NCBI RefSeq assembly: GCF_001435955.1
Contig: NZ_AYYT01000002.1
Span: forward strand, 157,519 to 221,518
Direction: 5' to 3'
DNA from: Ligilactobacillus salivarius DSM 20555 = ATCC 11741
GTDB lineage: Bacteria > Bacillota > Bacilli > Lactobacillales > Lactobacillaceae
DNA: 64,000 nt
The notes beneath the pieces are model-generated. The model searched no databases. It worked only from the letters and a program-made list of their open reading frames with translations, and was not told the DNA's origin. Positions within the stretch are counted from its first letter, which is position 1, and each line of letters starts with the position of its first letter. The translations under genes were made by a program, and so were the position numbers. This document shows, one piece after another, positions 20,323 through 28,785 of the stretch.

Positions 20323-21348
20323 TTCTACCATCCATTCAAATTCTAGACTTGGTTCAGCATTCAATGTCATGTCAGCTCGAACACCATGCTTGAAAGCCAC
20401 ATATCCAGCAGCACCTATCATCGCTGCATTATCACCACATAATTTCAAAGGTGCTTTCAACAATTCTACATCTTTAAATGCTGTTAATTCCTTATCTAAT
20501 CTTGTTCTTAATCCTTGATTAGCAGCTACGCCTCCAGCAAGAATTAATTGTTTTACCTTAAAATGTTCCAATGCTTTGACGGTTTTACTACTTAATACAT
20601 CAACTACGCTTTGTTCAAAACTTGTAGCTAAATCTGCTTTATCAAGCTTTTCTCCAATTTGACTAGCATGATGTACAGTGTTAATAAACGCACTCTTCAA
20701 ACCACTGAAACTAAAATCAAAGTTATCTTCTTTCTCCATCGCTCTTGGAAAATTAAAAGTATCTTTCCCAGTTTTAGCTAATTCATCGATTTCCTTACCA
20801 GACGGATACTTCATTCCCATTACTCTACCTACTTTATCAAAAGCTTCCCCAGCTGCATCGTCACGAGTTTCGCCAATTATTTGGAATTTATTTTCCTCAG
20901 GCATATATACTAATTCAGTATGTCCTCCTGATACTAATAAAGCTAAAGCTGGAAATTTTATCTCTCCTATAAATCTTGCGGCATAGATATGTCCAGCCAT
21001 ATGATTTACTGGAATTAATGGTAAATTATGTGCAAATGCAATGGCTTTAGCAGCAGCTACACCTACTAATAAAGCACCCACTAACCCTGGACCATAAGTC
21101 ACTGCTACCGCATCCAAGTCCTCGTAATCTACATTAGCTTCATCAAGAGCATCTTGTATGCAATATGTTATCTGTTCAATGTGATGTCTTGAAGCAACTT
21201 CTGGAACAACCCCACCAAATCTTTGATGACTAGCCACTTGAGTTGCAACTATGTTTGACAAGATTTCATTTCCATTTTTTACTACTGCTACACTTGTCTC
21301 ATCACAACTAGATTCAAAAGCTAAAATTATATTATCTTTTTTATCCAT
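20317..21348 (-). CDS. tsaD: tRNA t6A synthesis protein TsaD
   Basis: The catalytic subunit that transfers threonylcarbamoyl from TC-AMP to A37 of ANN-decoding tRNAs, working with TsaB, TsaE and TsaC. 343 residues. Metal-binding HMAGH is at about residues 115-119, and the ATPase-like fold shows [11 protein letters not shown] at the start and [11 protein letters not shown] in the middle. It is the last gene of tsaB-rimI-tsaD, the order known from Bacillus ydiCDE. Confidence 0.98.
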   Translation of the reverse strand: MDKKDNIILAFESSCDETSVAVVKNGNEILSNIVATQVASHQRFGGVVPEVASRHHIEQITYCIQDALDEANVDYEDLDAVAVTYGPGLVGALLVGVAAAKAIAFAHNLPLIPVNHMAGHIYAARFIGEIKFPALALLVSGGHTELVYMPEENKFQIIGETRDDAAGEAFDKVGRVMGMKYPSGKEIDELAKTGKDTFNFPRAMEKEDNFDFSFSGLKSAFINTVHHASQIGEKLDKADLATSFEQSVVDVLSSKTVKALEHFKVKQLILAGGVAANQGLRTRLDKELTAFKDVELLKAPLKLCGDNAAMIGAAGYVAFKHGVRADMTLNAEPSLEFEWMVEK

Positions 21349-21371
21349 TATTCTCCACCTTAAATTTTAAA

Positions 21372-21929
21372 TTATAAATAAACGTACATTTCTATTGCAT
21401 CTTCCAAAGTTTCAGTATAATAATTTTTCAAGAATTTTCCTTCTTCAAAACCCATTTTAGCGTACAATGATTTCGCAATAATGTTATTATTGTTCACTTC
21501 TAAAGAAATTACTTTATAGCCTTCATCTTTGCAAAAATCCATTATTTTTTTCATCATAAACTTTGCTAGTCCTTGTCCTTGATATGGAGTAGCAACTGCA
21601 AAATTAGTAATGTGAGCTTCACATTTTAGTGGATAAAAGTCTACACCTATAAATGCAATAACTTCATTTTTAGCTACTGCAGATATATAAATCGAGCGTC
21701 TATTGTTTAACATTTCTTGCAAAAACGCTGTATGATTCCATGGCGTTTTTCCATTATAAACGTCTTCTTCAATTTGTAGAAAACTATTAATATCTGTAAC
21801 TATAGCTTGCCTTAAAGTAATTTTATTTTGATATAAACATTCCTCAAAAGAATAAACTTTCTTATATTGTTTAAACATTGTTTTATAATTGGTCATTAAA
21901 TTTTTTAACGTACTTAATTTTTTCATCAC
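21372..21929 (-). CDS. rimI: GNAT acetyltransferase RimI-like
   Basis: Placed between tsaB and tsaD, as rimI (ydiD) is in many Firmicutes; RimI acetylates the N-terminus of ribosomal protein S18 in E. coli. 185 residues: the acetyltransferase domain covers about residues 37-185, with the acetyl-CoA loop ATPYQGQGLAKFMM near 132-145. The first 35 residues are a basic extension. Its start overlaps tsaB by 47 bases and lacks a clear ribosome site, so later starts (M12 or M18) are possible. Confidence 0.88.
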   Translation of the reverse strand: MMKKLSTLKNLMTNYKTMFKQYKKVYSFEECLYQNKITLRQAIVTDINSFLQIEEDVYNGKTPWNHTAFLQEMLNNRRSIYISAVAKNEVIAFIGVDFYPLKCEAHITNFAVATPYQGQGLAKFMMKKIMDFCKDEGYKVISLEVNNNNIIAKSLYAKMGFEEGKFLKNYYTETLEDAIEMYVYL

Positions 21930-22614
21930 TATTCTTATCTAGCCACTGCTTTTCAGCCTGTGTTAATCTCAAATAATCTGGAATAAAATCGTTAATATTT
22001 TCTACTACGCTTTCTTTCTGTCCTAAAACACCTAACACCATTGCTGACGGATAATTATCTTTTCCTTCAGCAAAAATATAATCTTCTCTAGCAAAGAATT
22101 CACTAATTTCTTTTTCTAACTTAATTGCATCTTCACCAATAAAGACAACTTCATTGTCTTTTAATTTCTCTTGAAGTTTTTCTAAAGAAATATGTCTATC
22201 AGGCATTACATTAACCAATTCTCCATTTTCCCAACGATATACCCCAGCAAAAACATTTTGTCTTCTAGCGTCAAATAAAGGGACAATAATCCTATTAGTA
22301 TTTTTATAGTTTGCCGCCAATACTTTTAAACTAGAAACCCCCACCAATTCTTTATTTAAAGTAAACGCAAAAGTCTTTGCCGTAGTAACTCCTATTCTTA
22401 AACCTGTATATGAACCTGGACCTTTAGCAACAACAAATCTATCTATTTCTTGAATCGTTGTTGCAGCTTTTTTTAATAAATCTTCTACAATTGGCATAAG
22501 TGTAGTACTATGATTTCTTAAAACATTAGTAGTAGTTTCTGCTAACAATCTTTTATCTTCTAATATTGCCACACTTAGAGGTCTATTAGACGTATCTATT
22601 GCCAATATTTTCAT
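21883..22614 (-). CDS. tsaB: tRNA t6A synthesis protein TsaB
   Basis: The partner that forms a dimer with TsaD. 243 residues from ATG 22614 (MKILAIDTSNRPLSVA), with GAGGTG 9 bases upstream. AKGPGSYTGLRIG near residues 64-76 is the family hallmark. It is the first gene of the tsaB-rimI-tsaD operon. Confidence 0.97.
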   Translation of the reverse strand: MKILAIDTSNRPLSVAILEDKRLLAETTTNVLRNHSTTLMPIVEDLLKKAATTIQEIDRFVVAKGPGSYTGLRIGVTTAKTFAFTLNKELVGVSSLKVLAANYKNTNRIIVPLFDARRQNVFAGVYRWENGELVNVMPDRHISLEKLQEKLKDNEVVFIGEDAIKLEKEISEFFAREDYIFAEGKDNYPSAMVLGVLGQKESVVENINDFIPDYLRLTQAEKQWLDKNSDEKIKYVKKFNDQL

Positions 22615-22699
22615 AATTATATTCACCTCGTTTGAGTTTTACTCGTATAATTTTATCACACTAACTTATTGATTAAAAATCTGTTATCTTAATTCTTTC

Positions 22700-22728
22700 T
22701 CGACATTCATTTTTTAGGTAGTTATAAT
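22700..22728 (+). promoter_or_regulatory. Promoter of the asparaginase gene
   Basis: TCGACA (22700-22705), 17 bases, TATAAT (22723-22728), 37 bases before the TTG start. Confidence 0.8.
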
Positions 22729-22765
22729 TAGCTTACATATATTTATTCTTATGAGGTGGTTTAAT

Positions 22766-23746
22766 TTGAAAAACATATTAATACTACATACTGGTGGAAC
22801 AATTGCAATGTCTGAAGATCAAAATGGTGCTGTATCTCCCGATTCTTCTAATCCTCTTAATCAATTTGCTAATCCTTTTGCTGGAAAATTAAACTTAATT
22901 ACTGAAGATATTTTCAATTATCCTTCTCCACATATTGGACCTAAACAAATGCTTCTACTGGAAAAAAGAATTTTACGTGCTGCTGATGAAAATATTGATG
23001 GTGTTGTTATCACTCACGGTACAGATACTCTTGAAGAAACTGCTTATTTTTTGGATTTAACCATTCCTAGTAAATTTCCTATCGTTATTACTGGTGCAAT
23101 GCGATCCGCAAATGAAATTGGATCTGATGGTCTACATAATTTTCAAACTGCTATTCAAACTGCTGCTAGTGATGAAGCTCATGGTAAAGGTGTTTTAGTA
23201 GTAATGAATGATGAAATTCATACTGCTAGATATGTTACAAAAACTCATACAACCAATGTTGCAACTTTTAGAACTCCAACTTTTGGACCAATTGGTTTAG
23301 TATCTAAACATAAAGTTTCATTTTTTGAAGAGTTACTTAGACATACTGCCTTACCTATCCAAAATGTTGTAAATCATGTATATTTATTAAAAGCATACGC
23401 TGGTATGGATAATGAACTTTTTGATTTTATTGCTAGCGATACAAGTAATACTAATGGTTTAGTTATAGAAGCTCTTGGTGCTGGAAACCTTCCACCACAT
23501 GTAATTCCTAGTTTAAAGAAAATCATTGATAAAAATATTCCTGTCGTTTTAGTTTCTAGATGTTTTAATGGTATCGCTGAAGATGTTTATTCTTACGAAG
23601 GTGGCGGTGTTCAGTTAAAGGAGATGGGTGTCATATTCTGCCAAGGATTAAATGGTCAAAAAGCTCGAATAAAATTATTAGTCGGCATTAGTGCCGGCTT
23701 GAAAGGTAAAGATTTGGCTAATTTTGTTAGCGATGCAATCTCGTAA
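22766..23746 (+). CDS. ansA: L-asparaginase, type I-like
   Basis: Hydrolyses asparagine to aspartate and ammonia. 326 residues. Both threonine motifs of the family are present: LHTGGTIAM (about residues 7-15) and THGTDTLEETA (about 82-92). There is no signal peptide, so the enzyme is cytoplasmic. TTG 22766 is chosen because GAGGTGG lies 6 bases before it; an ATG at 22751 overlaps that site. It has its own promoter and terminator. Related enzymes also act on glutamine; substrate preference cannot be read here. Confidence 0.95.
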   Translation: MKNILILHTGGTIAMSEDQNGAVSPDSSNPLNQFANPFAGKLNLITEDIFNYPSPHIGPKQMLLLEKRILRAADENIDGVVITHGTDTLEETAYFLDLTIPSKFPIVITGAMRSANEIGSDGLHNFQTAIQTAASDEAHGKGVLVVMNDEIHTARYVTKTHTTNVATFRTPTFGPIGLVSKHKVSFFEELLRHTALPIQNVVNHVYLLKAYAGMDNELFDFIASDTSNTNGLVIEALGAGNLPPHVIPSLKKIIDKNIPVVLVSRCFNGIAEDVYSYEGGGVQLKEMGVIFCQGLNGQKARIKLLVGISAGLKGKDLANFVSDAIS

Positions 23747-23758
23747 TAAGCATAAAAT

Positions 23759-23813
23759 AAGCACTGACAATAAATAGAATTATCATTCTACCTATTGTCA
23801 GTGCCTTTTCTTT
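23759..23813. terminator. Bidirectional terminator between asparaginase and thioesterase genes
   Basis: GCACTGACAATA pairs with TATTGTCAGTGC around a 20-base loop, followed by a T-rich run on the plus strand and preceded by AAAATAA for the minus strand. Confidence 0.88.
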
Positions 23814-24550
23814 TATATCCACTCACATTCAGCTAAACATGATACTTTATCATTATTCTTAACTGCATGTAAAGTAGTAATTGTATCATTACTATTTATT
23901 ATTTGGACATTGCTTGTTACTATATCACCATATGTAACTTCTTGTTTATACTGAATATTTATCTTCTTTAGCGTATGTTTGCTGAGAAAATCATAGTCTA
24001 ACGTATCTAACATCCAGTCAAAGTAGTGTACATTATTAACGTGATGATTTGAATCTATATCCATAAAACGAACTTGATATTTTTTATGATTGTCTATTTC
24101 TTTTATCTTTTTAACATTTTTATATCGTTTCACCTTAGGAGTTTCAGTTGCCCCAAAAGGTATAATAAGTTCTGGTACAATCTGAGAAATTTTTCTATTT
24201 TTAAAATCCATTAATACAAAGATTGTATGCATCCTTACTAACGGATTATCATCCATATCATCTATTCCAAATTCGCGATAACAAAAATATTTATTATAAG
24301 AATCTGCTTCTGTCCAAATTTTAACTTCCTCATTTATCTTAGGAAGGCGTTCAATCTCCAAAACATGTTGAGTAATAACCCATCCATATCCTAGACCATT
24401 TACTTTATCTGTTCCTATACCTAATTGTTCACTCTGATTTTCCGATGCTAACATCATCAAATCAACTAACATTCCAATATTTATATTCTTAGTTACATCA
24501 GTTTCGTAGAAAACTACCCGATGTTTCTCATTGTATCTCTTGGCTACCAT
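23813..24550 (-). CDS. Acyl-ACP thioesterase
   Basis: Releases free fatty acids from acyl carrier protein. 245 residues made of two hot-dog folds. The N-terminal part (EKHRVVFYETDVTKNINIG) and the second repeat, with RFMDIDSNHHVNNVHYFDWMLD near residues 158-180, match the bacterial FatA/FatB-like family common in lactobacilli. The N/H-rich stretch in the second fold is where the catalytic residues of this family lie. It follows rsmI on the same strand with an 11-base gap and may share its transcript. Confidence 0.92.
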   Translation of the reverse strand: MVAKRYNEKHRVVFYETDVTKNINIGMLVDLMMLASENQSEQLGIGTDKVNGLGYGWVITQHVLEIERLPKINEEVKIWTEADSYNKYFCYREFGIDDMDDNPLVRMHTIFVLMDFKNRKISQIVPELIIPFGATETPKVKRYKNVKKIKEIDNHKKYQVRFMDIDSNHHVNNVHYFDWMLDTLDYDFLSKHTLKKINIQYKQEVTYGDIVTSNVQIINSNDTITTLHAVKNNDKVSCLAECEWI

Positions 24551-24561
24551 TTATATTACCT

Positions 24562-25443
24562 CTAATCCAAATGATGATATAAATTGTATACTTCCTGTTT
24601 TTTTAGTCCATTTTCTTTAGCTACTTCTTTAATTGCTTGATTAGGTTTTAAATTCCTATCTTCAATCAACTCTTTTACTTGTTCTTCAATACTTAAATTA
24701 GTGGTTACCTTATTCTCTTCTACTTGTTCATTATGATTACCATCTAGTATTATTACAAATTCTCCACGAATCTCAGAAGTATTTGCCCATTCCATTACTT
24801 CTTCTAAATTCCCCCTAATAAATTCTTCAAATTTTTTAGTCAATTCGCGGCATAATACAACTTTTCTATTTCCCAACACTTCTAACATATTCTTTAAGGT
24901 CTTTTTCAATCGATGTGGAGCTTCATAGAAAATAATTGTGCTAGTATGTCCTTTTAAATTCGTTAATTCTTGTTTCTGTTCACTATTTTTTCGTGGCAAG
25001 AAACCATAGAAATAAAATGGCTGTGGAATTAATCCCGAAGCTATTAACGCTGTTATACCTGCATTAGCTCCTGGTAGTGGTACAACTGGTATATCTTCTT
25101 TAATACATGTCTCAACCAATTCATGCCCAGGATCACTTATAGATGGCATACCTGCATCGCTAACTTGTGCAATATTTATACCCGTCTTTAACTTTTCAAC
25201 TAACTTGGGTATTCTTTCCTTAGTGTTATGTTCATGAAAACTAATTTGTTTAGTACTGATATTAAAATGATTTAATAGCTTTTGGGTATTTCTAGTATCT
25301 TCTGCTGCTATTAAATCTACTTCACCTAAAACTTCTATCGCTCTAGGTGTCATATCTCCCAAATTTCCAATAGGAGTTGGAACCAAATATAAAGTTCCAT
25401 TTGAAGTTTGTCCTTTGAAACTACTAATTACTTGTAATACCAT
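24562..25443 (-). CDS. rsmI: 16S rRNA 2'-O-methyltransferase RsmI
   Basis: Methylates the ribose of C1402 in 16S rRNA. 293 residues. Tetrapyrrole-methylase fold motifs: LVPTPIGNLGDMTPRA (about residues 19-34), SDAGMPSISDPGHELV (about 97-112) and PLPGANAGITAL. The last 60 residues are an extra helical tail. Its ATG overlaps the stop of yabA (TAATG), so translation is coupled. Confidence 0.97.
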   Translation of the reverse strand: MVLQVISSFKGQTSNGTLYLVPTPIGNLGDMTPRAIEVLGEVDLIAAEDTRNTQKLLNHFNISTKQISFHEHNTKERIPKLVEKLKTGINIAQVSDAGMPSISDPGHELVETCIKEDIPVVPLPGANAGITALIASGLIPQPFYFYGFLPRKNSEQKQELTNLKGHTSTIIFYEAPHRLKKTLKNMLEVLGNRKVVLCRELTKKFEEFIRGNLEEVMEWANTSEIRGEFVIILDGNHNEQVEENKVTTNLSIEEQVKELIEDRNLKPNQAIKEVAKENGLKKQEVYNLYHHLD

Positions 25444-25787
25444 TAATGCCTATCACCATATATCACATCCTGGCAAAATACACATGGCTCATCATTAACT
25501 CTTCGTGAACCATACATATTATCCACATTGCAGACATGAAATCCTTCCTCATACAATTTTTCTAAATTCTTTCTAGATTTAGAGAGTTCTGTTCCTTCCT
25601 TGTTGCCTTTTTGTTTCTGCTCAATTTCATGCAAATGTTCTCTTAAATGTTGATTTTCAATTTCTAACTCTGCATTCTTTTCAATTACTTTACCCATCTC
25701 AGCTTTTATCCGTTCAATTTGAGATAATGTAAATTTTGTTTGTTTCTCCAATTCTTCAAAACTATCATAAAGTTCTCGTTTATTCAC
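25443..25787 (-). CDS. yabA: Replication initiation control protein YabA
   Basis: Restrains DnaA by binding DnaA and the sliding clamp. 114 residues: an N-terminal leucine-rich coiled coil (about residues 5-65) and a C-terminal zinc-binding part with H-x-C...C-x2-C (HVCNVDNMYGSRRVNDEPC then VFC). It sits between holB and rsmI, its standard place in low-GC Gram-positives. Confidence 0.96.
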   Translation of the reverse strand: MNKRELYDSFEELEKQTKFTLSQIERIKAEMGKVIEKNAELEIENQHLREHLHEIEQKQKGNKEGTELSKSRKNLEKLYEEGFHVCNVDNMYGSRRVNDEPCVFCQDVIYGDRH

Positions 25788-25801
25788 AGTACCACTCCTA
25801 T

Positions 25802-26794
25802 TTATTTAAAATAGCAATCAAACAAATTTAACGTTAAAGTTTCTAACATATTTTGCATAGATATATTACTTGCTAACTTTCTATTGCTTTCTACCACCAA
25901 ATTTAAGCCATTAACCAATTTACTATTTGCTATCTGTGCAGTATTTTGTTGGATAAAATCTATATTTTCTTTAAAGACTATTTCTTCTGTCAATCCAAAA
26001 CGTTCTAAAACTGTATCACGTACAGTTAATATTATAACTTGTAATACTAGATTTTGATCTTCTTTATTTTGAATAAGTCCGATAATTTTTGATTGAATCA
26101 TTACAAATGATAATAAATCTTTTCTTAACAATTTTCGATACCAATTATTGACAGTTGCTAAAATCTTATTAAAATTTTCATTATCATTAATTTTTTTAGC
26201 CTCAACTACACTTTGAGCAAGATTGGCTAAAATATGACTATTTTTCTCAGAAATACCTTCTGAAATTAATTCTTGCTCCAATTGTCCAGAAGTAAGTTGT
26301 TGCATTTCAACTTCTTGACACCTTGAAATAATAGTTGGTAACAATTTTTGTGGTTCGGATGTTAATAAAAAAGCTGTTATATTTCCAGATGGTTCTTCCA
26401 AGAATTTCAATAAACTATTTGCAGCTCCAATTGACATTTTCTGAGCATCTTGGATAATAAATACTTTCCTATCACTTTCTACCCCACTCTTATTAAACTC
26501 CGACTTCAAATATCTTATTTGCTCAACTTTTATTGATAATCCGTCCGGCATAATAGTAACTACATCTGGGTGATTATTATTCTCAATTCTATTACATTCA
26601 GAACACTTTAAACAAGGTACTCCATTTTGTGAATTTAAACAGAATATCCCCTTAGCAATCCACTTTGCTAATTCTATTTTTCCAGTACCTTCAGCTCCTG
26701 ATAGTAAATATGCATGTACCAGCTTGTTTTCCCTAATCAATTTTGCAAAATGTTTCGTTAAAAATGGTTGTCTTTCCGTTATAGACATTTTCAT
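25802..26794 (-). CDS. holB: DNA polymerase III delta' subunit
   Basis: A clamp-loader subunit. 330 residues. The degenerate P-loop GAEGTGKIELAK (about residues 34-45) and a zinc module with four cysteines (CLNSQNGVPCLKCSEC, about 53-68) are visible. The SRC motif near residue 165 (IISRCQE) is the arginine-finger site. It follows tmk by only 34 bases; the c-di-AMP receptor gene darA (yaaQ), which lies here in Bacillus, is missing. Confidence 0.96.
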   Translation of the reverse strand: MKMSITERQPFLTKHFAKLIRENKLVHAYLLSGAEGTGKIELAKWIAKGIFCLNSQNGVPCLKCSECNRIENNNHPDVVTIMPDGLSIKVEQIRYLKSEFNKSGVESDRKVFIIQDAQKMSIGAANSLLKFLEEPSGNITAFLLTSEPQKLLPTIISRCQEVEMQQLTSGQLEQELISEGISEKNSHILANLAQSVVEAKKINDNENFNKILATVNNWYRKLLRKDLLSFVMIQSKIIGLIQNKEDQNLVLQVIILTVRDTVLERFGLTEEIVFKENIDFIQQNTAQIANSKLVNGLNLVVESNRKLASNISMQNMLETLTLNLFDCYFK

Positions 26795-26828
26795 TTTAAT
26801 TGGATACCTCTAATTCTAACTATGGAAA

Positions 26829-27455
26829 TTACATAAAATTATTTAAAATAGATAATGTATCATCTATAACCTTATCTAAATTTTGACTTGCATCAATAAC
26901 TTTAATTCTTTCTTTATTGCTTTCAGCCAATGATAAATATGCTTGTCTTACCTTATGATAAAAGTCCATAGATTCTTTATCTAATCTATCTACTTGATTT
27001 TGACGATTATTGCTAATTCTCTTCAAACTTATCTCTGGTTCAACATCATAGTATAAAGTTAAATCTGGTTTAAGATTTTCAGTAGCAAACTCATTTAATT
27101 TAATAACTGGCTCTACACCTATATCTCTAGCTACTCCTTGATATACTACAGAACTATCAACAAAACGATCACATAGAACTAGCTTTCCTTCATTCAAAGC
27201 TGGTAGTACTGTATCAACTAAATGTTGTCGTCTGGCTGCTGCATATAGTAATGCCTCTGTTCTTGCATCCATTTCTGTGTATTCAACATTTAAAATGATC
27301 TTTCTGATAGCTTCTGATATTCTATTTCCACCGGGTTCTCTAGTCCAAATATAATTATCTATTCTCTTATCATTTAGATGTTCTATAACACCTTTTAATA
27401 CACTTGTTTTACCTGAACCATCAATACCTTCAAATGTTATAAATTTTCCTTCCAA
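26829..27455 (-). CDS. tmk: Thymidylate kinase
   Basis: Phosphorylates dTMP to dTDP. 208 residues. P-loop FEGIDGSGKTS (about residues 8-18), the DRFVDSSVVYQG motif near 95-106, and a lid region with arginines (NNRQNQVDRLD) are visible. The start is TTG 27455, behind GAGGT at 7 bases. A separate promoter (27489-27517) and the yaaL terminator make this the start of a tmk-holB-yabA-rsmI-thioesterase unit. Confidence 0.97.
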   Translation of the reverse strand: MEGKFITFEGIDGSGKTSVLKGVIEHLNDKRIDNYIWTREPGGNRISEAIRKIILNVEYTEMDARTEALLYAAARRQHLVDTVLPALNEGKLVLCDRFVDSSVVYQGVARDIGVEPVIKLNEFATENLKPDLTLYYDVEPEISLKRISNNRQNQVDRLDKESMDFYHKVRQAYLSLAESNKERIKVIDASQNLDKVIDDTLSILNNFM

Positions 27456-27488
27456 TAAAAAAACCTCATTGCATATAATATTAATTCA

Positions 27489-27517
27489 ATTCTACTTTAA
27501 TTTTTTCTTTATGTCTA
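27489..27517 (-). promoter_or_regulatory. Promoter of the tmk-holB-yabA-rsmI unit
   Basis: On the minus strand TAGACA (27512-27517), 17 bases, TAGAAT (27489-27494), each one base from consensus. Confidence 0.75.
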
Positions 27518-27521
27518 ATTG

Positions 27522-27569
27522 CAAAAAATAAAAAGAGGAACTGCTATTTTAAATTACAATTCCTCTTTC
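27522..27569 (-). terminator. Terminator after yaaL
   Basis: AAAGAGGAA and TTCCTCTTT arms, loop of about 20 bases with extra pairing, then TTATTTTTT on the minus strand. Confidence 0.88.
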
Positions 27570-27574
27570 TTTAA

Positions 27575-27823
27575 TTAATGATCTATTACAGAGGATTGAA
27601 TATGTCCCCTGACATTTCGCAACTTAGCTTCTTGATATAAAAATTGATATTTAGCTTTTGCAAGCTGAGTTTCAGCCACTAATTCCTCATCTACTTCATA
27701 TACAGCTTGTTCCGTTTGCCTAGCATGATCCCAATTTTTTTTAGCCTGATCTATCAAATAAAGCAGTTCTTCATCGTATTCTTTGCGTAATTTCTTTTTA
27801 TTTCTACCGAACAGAATACTCAC
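27575..27823 (-). CDS. yaaL: YaaL family protein (DUF2508)
   Basis: A small charged protein of about 82 residues found after recR in Firmicutes; its function is unknown. It starts with SILFGRNKKKLRKEYDEELL and is mostly helical. I place the start at GTG 27823, four bases after the recR stop, because longer readings (TTG 27850) lie inside recR and lack a ribosome site. The exact start remains uncertain, since the AAGG of the site nearly touches the GTG. It is the last gene of the dnaX-ybaB-recR-yaaL unit. Confidence 0.85.
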   Translation of the reverse strand: MSILFGRNKKKLRKEYDEELLYLIDQAKKNWDHARQTEQAVYEVDEELVAETQLAKAKYQFLYQEAKLRNVRGHIQSSVIDH

Positions 27824-27827
27824 CACC

Positions 27828-28427
27828 TTAAATTTCTTGTCGTCCTTCAATAGCTTTAAATAATGTCATCTCATCTGCATATTCAATATCACTACCTACA
27901 GCTAATCCATGTGCTAATCTAGTAACTTTTATATTAGCTGGTTTTACTAAACGAGCAATATACATAGCAGTTGCTTCTCCTTCGGGGGTTGCATTAGTAG
28001 CAATGATAACTTCCTTTATTGCTTCATTTTTCTGCAGTCTTCTTAAAAGAGAAGCGATATTTATATCTTCAGGACCTTTTCCTTCAATTGGAGATAATAC
28101 ACCATGAAGTACATGATATAAACCATGATACTCATTCATTCTTTCTAATGACATTACATCCTTAGGTTGTTCAACAACAACAACCTTACTATTGTCTCGC
28201 GATTTATCAGCACAAATCATGCAAGGATCACTTTCAGTAATATTACCACAGATACTGCAATAACTTAAATCTCTTTTAGCAGAGATCAAAGATTGAGCAA
28301 ATTCGGTTACATCATCCTCTTGCATATCAATTGTATAGAATGCTAATCTAGTTGCCGTTTTACTACCAATTCCTGGTAATTTCATATAACTATCAATTAA
28401 TTTAGAAATAGGTTCTGGATATTGCAT
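27828..28427 (-). CDS. recR: Recombination mediator RecR
   Basis: Acts with RecF and RecO to load RecA at gaps. 199 residues. A helix-hairpin-helix ([14 protein letters not shown], about 18-31), a four-cysteine zinc finger ([16 protein letters not shown], about 57-72) and a Toprim domain ([13 protein letters not shown]) come in the standard order. ATG follows AAGGGGTTATTAG. It lies downstream of ybaB in the dnaX operon. Confidence 0.98.
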   Translation of the reverse strand: MQYPEPISKLIDSYMKLPGIGSKTATRLAFYTIDMQEDDVTEFAQSLISAKRDLSYCSICGNITESDPCMICADKSRDNSKVVVVEQPKDVMSLERMNEYHGLYHVLHGVLSPIEGKGPEDINIASLLRRLQKNEAIKEVIIATNATPEGEATAMYIARLVKPANIKVTRLAHGLAVGSDIEYADEMTLFKAIEGRQEI

Positions 28428-28453
28428 CTAATAACCCCTTCCTTCTAGAAAAA

Positions 28454-28768
28454 TTATAGTCCTGGAATATTACGAGAATATTTACCCATTGTTTCTTGTG
28501 TTTGTTTATCAATCTTGCTCATAGCATCATTAACTGCCATAAGTACTAAATCTTGTAACATATCTACGTCATCTGGATCAATAGCTTCTTCCTTGATAGA
28601 TATATCTGTCATCTTATGATCACCAGTAAATTTTACTACTACAGCATCATCAGCTGCATGACCTTCAAAAACAGTTGCATTTAGCTCATCTTGATCCTTT
28701 TTCATATTTTTTTGTAGTTTTTGCATTTGCTTCATCATACTTTGCATGTTCATACCACGCATCATCAT
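28454..28768 (-). CDS. YbaB/EbfC nucleoid-associated protein
   Basis: A DNA-binding dimer encoded between dnaX and recR in most bacteria. 104 residues with a methionine- and lysine-rich N-terminal helix ([19 protein letters not shown]) and the conserved core with [26 protein letters not shown] precedes the chosen ATG by 8 bases; other ATGs are close by. Confidence 0.96.
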   Translation of the reverse strand: MMMRGMNMQSMMKQMQKLQKNMKKDQDELNATVFEGHAADDAVVVKFTGDHKMTDISIKEEAIDPDDVDMLQDLVLMAVNDAMSKIDKQTQETMGKYSRNIPGL

Positions 28769-28785
28769 TCATCATATCCTTTCAG

